NCBI GenBank assembly: GCA_937877675.1
Contig: CALEIS010000032.1
Span: forward strand, 1 to 12,152
Length of the DNA stretch: 12,152 nt
Source of the DNA: an uncultured Clostridia bacterium
Lineage (GTDB): Bacteria; Bacillota; Clostridia; Oscillospirales; Acutalibacteraceae
Direction: 5' to 3'
The first letter of the stretch is position 1. Every line of letters starts with the position of its first letter. Below the pieces are notes generated by a model that did no database searches, was not told the DNA's origin, and saw only the letters and a program-made list of their open reading frames with translations. Positions 6,540 through 12,152 of this stretch are shown here, in pieces. The position numbers and the translations under genes were made by a program.

Positions 6540-7788
6540 CTTTCACTCCTTTTCCCCTAAACAGATGACCGTGCTTAACTGGTGGTGTGAAAATAGCAAT
6601 CATAAAACTTATGATGCCATTATTTGTGACGGTGCTGTCAGAAGTGGAAAAACTCTTTGTATGTCACTTTCGTTCATTTTATGGAGCTTCTATCGGTTTT
6701 CAGACTGTTCCTTTGCAATCTGTGGTAAAACCATCACATCTTTAAGACGAAATGTTATCACTCCCCTGTTACCATTACTAAAAGATTTAGGGTTTGCCGT
6801 AAAGGAAACAAAATCAGCAAATGTAATACTTATCAGTAAAGGAAAGATTACCAACAGATTTTATCTTTTCGGTGGTAAGGACGAATCATCAGCATCTCTT
6901 ATCCAGGGTATCACCCTTTGTGGTGTATTACTTGATGAAGTAGCCCTTATGCCCCGTTCCTTTGTTGAACAGGCATTGGCAAGATGCTCTGTCAACGGTT
7001 CAAAATTATGGTTTAACTGTAACCCAGAAAATCCTCGTCACTGGTTTTACACCGAATGGATAAAAAAAGCAGATTCTAAAAATTGCCTCTATCTTCATTT
7101 CCTTATGGATGACAATCCATCCCTTTCGTGCAAAATAAAAAACAGATACAAGAGTCTATATTCAGGGGCATTTTATGAACGCTTTGTGCTTGGCAAATGG
7201 GTGGCTGTTGATGGTCTTGTGTATCCTTTTTTCAGCGAGAAAGAGCACGTGACCGACACACTCCCCCAAAACTGTAATCAATATTACATTTCCTGCGACT
7301 ATGGAACAGTAAACCCTGCTTCATTCGGACTTTGGGGTGAACACAATGGAGTTTGGTACAGACTCAGGGAATTCTATCACGATTCAAAGCAGAAAGGCTT
7401 TCAAATGACCGACAAGGAGTACTATGAAAAATTAGTCACTCTTGCAGACGGAAAAAGAATTGAAGCGGTGATAGTTGACCCCTCGGCTGCATCTTTTATG
7501 GAATGTATCCGACGAGAAGGTAAATTCCGTGTAATTCCTGCAAAAAACAATGTTGCAGATGGTATTCGGAAAGTTTCCGAAAAACTGAAAACCAAACAAA
7601 TCATCATAGGTAGTTCCTGTACGGACACATTGAGAGAATTCTCCCAATACCGTTGGGACTCAGGCAGTGTCAATGACACTCCAAGGAAGGAGTATGACCA
7701 CGCTATGGACGACATTCGTTATTTCGTGGCAACTGCTCTTTCATCTACGGATAATTCATTCTTCGCTTTGTCCGTAGAAAGAAATTAA
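6526..7788 (+). CDS. terL: Phage terminase large subunit (packaging ATPase/nuclease)
   Basis: The packaging motor: an ATPase that drives DNA into the prohead and a nuclease that cuts it. I start it at ATG 6526 (420 residues), with GGAG at 6512-6515 upstream. An in-frame ATG at 6448 would add 26 residues inside terS and has no good ribosome site. Walker A is GAVRSGKT (36-43), with the arginine typical of terminases. Walker B is GVLLDE (133-138) with catalytic Glu138. The RNase H-like nuclease domain starts near 250, with Asp258 in SCDYGTVNP. A second acidic site is in IVDPSA and a third in DHAMDDIRY near the C-terminus. All catalytic motifs are present, so the gene looks functional. Its length is normal for the family. 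Confidence 0.96.
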   Translation: MSQINFHSFSPKQMTVLNWWCENSNHKTYDAIICDGAVRSGKTLCMSLSFILWSFYRFSDCSFAICGKTITSLRRNVITPLLPLLKDLGFAVKETKSANVILISKGKITNRFYLFGGKDESSASLIQGITLCGVLLDEVALMPRSFVEQALARCSVNGSKLWFNCNPENPRHWFYTEWIKKADSKNCLYLHFLMDDNPSLSCKIKNRYKSLYSGAFYERFVLGKWVAVDGLVYPFFSEKEHVTDTLPQNCNQYYISCDYGTVNPASFGLWGEHNGVWYRLREFYHDSKQKGFQMTDKEYYEKLVTLADGKRIEAVIVDPSAASFMECIRREGKFRVIPAKNNVADGIRKVSEKLKTKQIIIGSSCTDTLREFSQYRWDSGSVNDTPRKEYDHAMDDIRYFVATALSSTDNSFFALSVERN

Positions 7789-7803
7789 AAAGGAGGTTTT
7801 AGT

Positions 7804-8934
7804 TTGTCAATTTTCGACAAAGTGGGCAAGAGAAAAGTCTGTGCAACTGCACCTCAAACATCTTCTTCCCAACCCTTTGAGAGTTTATGCAACTATTTTC
7901 CAATGGGCATCAATCAACCTGACCTTTATCGTAGTCTTCGAGAAGCAATTCCCATCATCGACACGGCAATTTACAAGTTAGTCCGTCTTACAGGTGGTTT
8001 TTCCGTGGTATCAAACAATGGTAAAAATCAAAAACAACTTGATGAATTTATTCGTAATGTAAATGTAGGTGGTGCAGGAGTTGGACTTCAACAGTTTATC
8101 GACACATATTTTGAACAATTACTCACTTTCGGTACATCCGTCGGTGAAATTGTGACGGACTGTGATGGAATTAACTCTCTTTACAATGTTCCTATTGAGA
8201 ATATTGCCCTTAAACGAAACCCAAAGAATTTCAACGAGGTGCTTATATGTCGTCCTGATTCCCTTTCAGGCACACCTGTTAAGTATCAGGATTTGGTGAT
8301 ATATTCCACTCTTAATCCAGAAGCAGGTAGTATTACTGGCAACTCAATTTTGAAAGGACTCCCTTTTGTCACATCCGTCCTTTTAAAGATTTATAGTTCA
8401 ATGGGTCAAAATTGGGAAAGAGCAGGAAACTTGCGATATGCTGTTACATATAATCCAGGCTCAGATATGCTTGACCGTGCTTATGCCAAAGAAAGAGCAA
8501 CACAAATTGCTTCTGAGTGGTCAAATGCTATGAATGGTAGTAGCGTCAAGGATTTTGTTGCTGTGGGTGATGTTCAGATTAAGGTTATCGGTGCAGATGG
8601 TCAGATTTTAGATAGTGAAATACCTGTTAAACAGATGCTTGAACAAATTATTGCAAAGCTCTCTATTCCCCCATTTATGCTCGGTATTTCATGGAGCACA
8701 ACGGAGAGAATGTCTTCACAACAGGCAGATGCTCTCACAACAGAATTAACTGCATACAGACGAATTCTCACACCTGTAATTGAAAAGATTTGTTCTATGT
8801 TTCTTCGTTTTTGTGGAAATAGTGATGGAGTACAAGTCCTGTGGGATGAAATTACCTTACAGGATGCAGTTGAACAGGCTCGTGCAGACCTTTATTCTGC
8901 TCAGGCAAGGGCTTTGGGAGGTGAAAAGAAATGA
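7804..8934 (+). CDS. Phage portal protein
   Basis: The portal forms the dodecameric ring at one capsid vertex through which DNA enters and to which the neck attaches. The 376-residue protein begins at TTG (7804-7806), with a perfect AGGAGG (7791-7796) seven bases upstream. Recognisable portal features are YRSLREAIPIIDTAIYKLV near the N-terminus, a middle region with NWERAGNLRYAVTY, and the C-terminal segment LSIPPFMLG followed by SSQQADALTTELTAYRRIL. It is on the short side for a portal but complete from clip to stem as far as sequence shows. It ends in an ATGA overlap with the next gene. Identity is supported by position between large terminase and protease. Confidence 0.9.
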   Translation: MSIFDKVGKRKVCATAPQTSSSQPFESLCNYFPMGINQPDLYRSLREAIPIIDTAIYKLVRLTGGFSVVSNNGKNQKQLDEFIRNVNVGGAGVGLQQFIDTYFEQLLTFGTSVGEIVTDCDGINSLYNVPIENIALKRNPKNFNEVLICRPDSLSGTPVKYQDLVIYSTLNPEAGSITGNSILKGLPFVTSVLLKIYSSMGQNWERAGNLRYAVTYNPGSDMLDRAYAKERATQIASEWSNAMNGSSVKDFVAVGDVQIKVIGADGQILDSEIPVKQMLEQIIAKLSIPPFMLGISWSTTERMSSQQADALTTELTAYRRILTPVIEKICSMFLRFCGNSDGVQVLWDEITLQDAVEQARADLYSAQARALGGEKK

Positions 8935-9884
8935 TAAAAAAATCTTACACTACAACAAATGATGTAGGAGTCCCAACTGATGAGGATATGCTTTTAATCA
9001 ACGAGCATACTCTTAAAAAGTTGGAAAAGGAAGATGTTTTCGCATTTAGTGTTAATCTCTGTGACAACGACTTTGACCGTGATTTTGAACGATTTGACGA
9101 AGATGCTCTTAAAACTCTTGAAAAACTTTTCGTAGGTAAAACTGGTATTTTAAATCACAGTATGAAAAGTGAGGACCAGAGTTGTCGTACATACAAAACA
9201 CAGTTGATTACTGACAACACAAGAAAAACTGTTGATGGCAGAGATTACATCTACCTCAAAGCGTGGTGCTACACAGTAAGAAGTGAAAAGAATGCTTCAC
9301 TTATCAAAGATATTGAAAGTGGTATCAAAAAAGAGGTCAGCGTCAGTTGTGCTTCTGAAAGCAGAATTTGCTCAATTTGTGGGGATGGTCATTGTAACCA
9401 CATTCCAGGACGAAAATACAAAGGCGACACCTGTTACAAAACCATTTCGGATATTACCGATGCTTATGAATGGTCCTTTGTGGCAGTACCTGCACAAAGA
9501 AATGCCGGTGTTACCAAGTCATTTAAAAAGGAGAAAACTATGGAAAACATCTTAAAATCCATTAAGGAAGAAAAAAGCCTTACTCTTAATGAGCAGGAGC
9601 TTCATAAACTTTCCGACTATATGGATTCCCTTAAAGAAAAGAGTGTTGACGGTGAAAAATATCGCAATTCTCTCATTCAGAATGCAAAGAAGAATTTTGC
9701 GTTGACAGTTCCAACTCTCAAAGAAGAATGTGTTGACGAGATTCTCAAAAATCTTTCATCAGAAACACTTGAAAATCTTTGCAATTCTCTTACAAAACAG
9801 GCTAACAAGGTTATTCCACCTGTAAGCCAACTTTACACAGAAGAAAACCATAAAAACAACTCAAATAATGAGTTCAAATTTTAA
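8931..9884 (+). CDS. Prohead protease fused to scaffold protein
   Basis: Residues 1 to about 190 look like a capsid maturation protease related in layout to the HK97 (S78) and XkdF groups: NDFDRDFERF, then GKTGILNH with candidate catalytic His76, then KKEVSVSC with candidate Ser137 (or Ser139), and the segment TDAYEWSFVAVPAQR. Inserted after the serine is a cysteine knuckle, CSICGDGHCNH (Cys147, Cys150, Cys155, His157), that could hold zinc. Residues about 204-317 are charged and helical like a scaffold, with an Asn-rich tail. The ATG overlaps the portal stop (ATGA), with GGGAGG upstream. Fusion of protease and scaffold is usual just before the capsid gene; the scaffold would be degraded after assembly. 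Catalytic residues are my assignments from pattern only. Confidence 0.82.
   Translation: MIKKSYTTTNDVGVPTDEDMLLINEHTLKKLEKEDVFAFSVNLCDNDFDRDFERFDEDALKTLEKLFVGKTGILNHSMKSEDQSCRTYKTQLITDNTRKTVDGRDYIYLKAWCYTVRSEKNASLIKDIESGIKKEVSVSCASESRICSICGDGHCNHIPGRKYKGDTCYKTISDITDAYEWSFVAVPAQRNAGVTKSFKKEKTMENILKSIKEEKSLTLNEQELHKLSDYMDSLKEKSVDGEKYRNSLIQNAKKNFALTVPTLKEECVDEILKNLSSETLENLCNSLTKQANKVIPPVSQLYTEENHKNNSNNEFKF
9540..9884 (+). CDS. Nested scaffold protein from an internal in-frame start
   Basis: Codon 204 of the protease gene is ATG, preceded by AAGGAG (9528-9533) with a 6-base spacer, an arrangement as good as that of the independent genes nearby. Starting there gives a 114-residue, charged, helix-rich protein equal to the scaffold end of the longer product. 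This is the same logic as lambda C/Nu3, where a scaffold is made in excess from an internal start in the protease gene. The start falls exactly at the boundary between the protease-like part (ending near VPAQRNAGVTKSF) and the helical part. Expression is inferred, not shown. Confidence 0.65.
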   Translation: MENILKSIKEEKSLTLNEQELHKLSDYMDSLKEKSVDGEKYRNSLIQNAKKNFALTVPTLKEECVDEILKNLSSETLENLCNSLTKQANKVIPPVSQLYTEENHKNNSNNEFKF

Positions 9885-9898
9885 GGAGGATTTAAATT

Positions 9899-10903
9899 AT
9901 GGCTAATTTTGAAACAATCAAACTCGACAAAGGACTTTACGGTACAAGAAAGGGCTTCCTTTCAGAACTTGAAAGCATTGACCCAAGTGAAAACTATAAG
10001 GGCACAAATCTTGAAGGTCTTGACGCATTTGAGCGTCAGTTAAAGCGTTTTAACATCAAGCTCAAGGGTGCAGGTAGTTCAACAGTTGACAAATTCTTTG
10101 CAACAACTGACTCTGCAGTACTTTTCCCTGAATATGTTTCACGTGCAGTCCGTCAGGGCATTGAAGAAGGTAAGCACCTTGATTCAATCGTTGCAACAAA
10201 GACAAATATTGAAGGTCTTGATTACAGAACAATCACATCAATCCCAACTGCCGACGAAAAGGAACTTAAAGAAGTAGCAGAGGGTGCACAGATTCCTGAA
10301 ACAGTTATTCACACACAGGAAAATCTTGTTACACTTAAAAAGCGTGGTAGAATGCTTGTTGCTTCTTACGAAGCAATTCGTTTCCAGCGTCTTGACCTTT
10401 TCACAGTAACACTCCGTCAGATTGGTGCATATATTGCTCGTTCACAGTTTAAGGATGCTGTTAATGTGCTTATTGAGGGTGATGGTAATAATAACCCTGC
10501 AGAGGTGGTAGCCCCTGCAACTGCTGGCACAATCGCTTATGCAGATTTAATTAAACTCTGGAACACATTCTCACCATATGAGATGAATACTCTTATTGCT
10601 TCACCTGATGTTATGGCAAAACTTCTTGCTATGCCAGAATTCCGTGACGCTCCTGCAGGACTTAATTTCCATGGTAATGGCTCAATGATTACACCACTCG
10701 GTGCAAAGCTCATTAAGTCAAACGACCTTAGCAAGAAACTTGTTGCTCTCGATAAGAATTATGCTCTTGAAATGGTTACAGCAGGTGGTGTGCAGACAGA
10801 CTTTGACCGTCTTATTGACCGTCAGCTTGAACGTGCTGCTATCACACAGATTTCAGGTTTTGCAAAAATCTTTGCAGACTCTGCAAAAGTTATGAATGGT
10901 TAA
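9899..10903 (+). CDS. Phage major capsid protein, HK97-fold type
   Basis: The shell protein of the head, 334 residues, with a strong AAGGAGG site 9 bases before the ATG. After a variable N-terminal region (about 1-62) comes the typical opening of the core, KFFATTDSAVLFPEYVSRAVRQG. It continues with a loop region around EVAEGAQIPE, the axial-domain stretch LTLKKRGRMLVASYEAIR-like at about 143-161, and a C-terminal DRLIDRQLERAAITQISGF. The N-terminal region could be a delta-like domain removed by the protease, but no cleavage site can be fixed. Codon use is more uniform (many CTT, ACA and GCA codons) than in its neighbours, consistent with high expression. It follows the protease-scaffold gene, as expected. 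Confidence 0.92.
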   Translation: MANFETIKLDKGLYGTRKGFLSELESIDPSENYKGTNLEGLDAFERQLKRFNIKLKGAGSSTVDKFFATTDSAVLFPEYVSRAVRQGIEEGKHLDSIVATKTNIEGLDYRTITSIPTADEKELKEVAEGAQIPETVIHTQENLVTLKKRGRMLVASYEAIRFQRLDLFTVTLRQIGAYIARSQFKDAVNVLIEGDGNNNPAEVVAPATAGTIAYADLIKLWNTFSPYEMNTLIASPDVMAKLLAMPEFRDAPAGLNFHGNGSMITPLGAKLIKSNDLSKKLVALDKNYALEMVTAGGVQTDFDRLIDRQLERAAITQISGFAKIFADSAKVMNG

Positions 10904-10918
10904 TTTCGGGTGACTGCC

Positions 10919-11287
10919 ATGATAAATGTATGGTCAGTTTCCCAAGTCCTTGAAGATACAGGTGCTCTCACACCGGAAGAAGCCAAAAAAGCTATGCCGT
11001 TTTGCGTTTCTGCTTGTAGTCAGTTGTCAAAAAGACTTAAGGATGTGAAAAATGAGGATGAACCTGCTGTTATCAATGCTTGTGCAGGTATTGCCCTTTA
11101 TAATTATTCGCTTTTACAATGCTCAAAAAGTGAAGATTTCTCATCTTTTAAAGCTGGTGACATCACAATAAGCAAAACAAAAAACAGCACCTTTGAAAGC
11201 GCTGTTAAATTCCGTGACGAGACACTTCTTCAAGCATCAGAATACTTAACAGATGTGGATTTTGTGTTTAAGGCGGTGGCAGTGTGA
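10919..11287 (+). CDS. Probable head-tail connector (adaptor) protein
   Basis: A small, mostly helical protein directly after the capsid gene, the usual place of the gp6/YqbG-like adaptor that binds the portal ring. I prefer ATG 10919 (122 residues), because GGGTGA lies 5 bases before it; GTG at 10910 is possible and adds three residues. The opening WSVSQVLEDTGALTPEEAKKAM resembles the helical start of such adaptors, followed by a helix with clustered cysteines and DITISKTK near the C-terminus. The stop overlaps the next GTG start (GTGA). The call rests on position, size and helical character; no catalytic motif is expected. Confidence 0.6.
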   Translation: MINVWSVSQVLEDTGALTPEEAKKAMPFCVSACSQLSKRLKDVKNEDEPAVINACAGIALYNYSLLQCSKSEDFSSFKAGDITISKTKNSTFESAVKFRDETLLQASEYLTDVDFVFKAVAV

Positions 11288-11625
11288 ATTTCAGTTCACT
11301 TTTTTCTACCCACGGAAACTCAGTTTACCTAAGTGGTGCAGATGGTTGGAAAAGTCCTCTTTTCAGGGCTTTTCTACAACCTTTGAGATATAAAAATAAG
11401 CTCTATCAGCAGGGTGAATATACTCCTTTGGGTATAAACAAGAATGATGTTTACCTCTATTTAGGTCCTGCCGACCACGACCTTACCAAACTCAATAAAT
11501 CCCACAGAATTCACGACTGTGACGATAATAAATATATGATTGACCGAGCAGAAAAGATAAGGTTTAACGACCAAACTCTTTACATCTGGGCAATCATAAG
11601 AAAAACAACGGAGGTAAATAAATGA
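11284..11625 (+). CDS. Probable head closure / neck protein
   Basis: A 113-residue protein starting at GTG inside the previous stop (GTGA) and ending in an ATGA overlap with the next gene, so translation is coupled. It looks beta-rich, with LFRAFLQPLRY early, YLYLGPADHDL in the middle and a C-terminal strand pattern, IRFNDQTLYIWAIIRK. This size and position match the head closure or minor neck proteins that seal the filled head (YqbH/XkdH group or similar). I cannot name a specific family with certainty. Confidence 0.5.
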   Translation: MNFSSLFSTHGNSVYLSGADGWKSPLFRAFLQPLRYKNKLYQQGEYTPLGINKNDVYLYLGPADHDLTKLNKSHRIHDCDDNKYMIDRAEKIRFNDQTLYIWAIIRKTTEVNK

Positions 11626-12053
11626 ACACAAATGCAACTCTTGTAAACTCCATTGTGAACAGTTTAAGTAATAATGCCAGTTTTAGCGATATAACCTTCG
11701 TTATTGCCTATGAAAACGAAATCAAACCCACACCCATGGACAAACCTATTGTCGCTCTCTCACCAAAAGGGTGTGTTATTGGAGACAAGTTGACTCACAC
11801 TAATGAAAATGGTGAAGTCATTACAACCAAAAAGCGTGAAGTGAAATCAACTGTCAGTATTGATATCTATCTTCCATACTCTATGGGTGGACTTGAAGGA
11901 CATAGGATTTTTGACCGAATTGCAACATATTTGTTATTCTCTCAAAATCTTGCCATCAGTGGTGCAACCTGCTCAGAGGCAGACTATGACAATTCATGTC
12001 AGGCAATAATTTTAAAATCTACTTTCATTTTTCTCAATGTAGTTGAGGCATAA
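11622..12053 (+). CDS. Probable tail terminator/tail completion-type protein
   Basis: A 143-residue protein, last gene of the head operon, beginning at ATG in an ATGA overlap. It has an early helix (NATLVNSIVNSL), a middle with DIYLPYSMGGLEGHRIFDRIATYLL and a C-terminal beta segment, AIILKSTFIFLNVVEA. This layout fits the small proteins encoded between neck and tail-tube genes in PBSX-like phages (XkdI/XkdJ region), which help join head and tail. It ends six bases before a terminator, so no tail-tube or sheath gene follows. The functional label comes from position and overall pattern. Confidence 0.5.
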   Translation: MNTNATLVNSIVNSLSNNASFSDITFVIAYENEIKPTPMDKPIVALSPKGCVIGDKLTHTNENGEVITTKKREVKSTVSIDIYLPYSMGGLEGHRIFDRIATYLLFSQNLAISGATCSEADYDNSCQAIILKSTFIFLNVVEA

Positions 12054-12058
12054 AAAAG

Positions 12059-12092
12059 CCCACCGAGGGAATACCTTCGGTGGGTAATTTTT
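12059..12092. terminator. Strong bidirectional terminator closing the head operon
   Basis: CCCACCGAGGG (12059-12069) and CCTTCGGTGGG (12074-12084) form an 11-bp stem (one G-T pair) with the loop AATA. On the plus strand TAATTTTTG follows; on the minus strand GGGCTTTTTTA follows, which is the stronger run. It therefore ends both the rightward phage operon and the leftward gene entering from the right. Confidence 0.9.
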
Positions 12093-12101
12093 GTTATTTA
12101 A

Positions 12102-12152
12102 TTAGTCAGCGTTTTCTTCTTCGATTTTATCAACGATTTCCTGTGGAACTGC
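12102..12152 (-). CDS. 3' end of a convergent gene, product unknown
   Basis: Read leftward, 16 sense codons end in TAA at 12102-12104, giving the C-terminus AVPQEIVDKIEEENAD. The frame is open to the window edge and the stop sits 18 bases before the strong terminator, the normal spacing for a gene end. An acidic, helical C-terminus is all that can be seen; the family cannot be recognised. Its direction, opposite to the head genes, matters for judging where the phage module stops. Confidence 0.55.
   Translation of the reverse strand, partial: AVPQEIVDKIEEENAD

Noticed and set aside
5794..12102. Shared 10-mer GTTATTTAAT at 5794-5803 and 12093-12102 as attachment core repeats
   Set aside because: It is short, AT-only apart from one G, and the left copy lies inside the MarR operator region. 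A chance match in AT-rich DNA is more likely.

Overview
The window is AT-rich DNA whose genes look like those of a gut-type member of the Firmicutes (class Clostridia, perhaps a Ruminococcus-like Oscillospiraceae). This rests on the protein styles, the strong AGGAGG-type ribosome sites and the phage family present. No rRNA or tRNA marker is available to confirm it.

Left part (1-5850), chromosomal in character. A glycogen branching enzyme gene (glgB) runs leftward off the window edge from a recognisable promoter. About 725 bases of mostly non-coding DNA follow. They hold a tiny 21-codon hydrophobic ORF with an excellent ribosome site, a set of short inverted repeats with mutually exclusive pairings, and a bidirectional intrinsic terminator. 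Then comes a leftward operon of three overlapping genes: a MarR-family regulator and the two halves of a heterodimeric multidrug-type ABC exporter. One half is catalytically normal; the other has a degenerate ATP site. The operon starts from a near-consensus promoter with palindromes at the start site and at the -35 box, which fits autorepression by the MarR protein.

Right part (6042-12053), a rightward phage head module. The order is small terminase, large terminase, portal, prohead protease with C-terminal scaffold, HK97-type major capsid protein, and three small neck/connector/completion proteins. Gene junctions are overlapping or very tight. The gene order resembles the head section of PBSX/skin-type phages. 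The protease gene contains an in-frame internal start with its own ribosome site that would make the scaffold alone, the same logic as lambda C/Nu3.

The module is abruptly bounded. On the left it begins about 190 bases after the MarR promoter, with no integrase, repressor or replication gene. On the right it ends at a strong terminator followed by the 3' end of a convergent gene, where sheath or tail-tube genes would be expected. It could be a prophage remnant, a capsid-forming satellite lacking tails, or a domesticated head. The window alone cannot decide.
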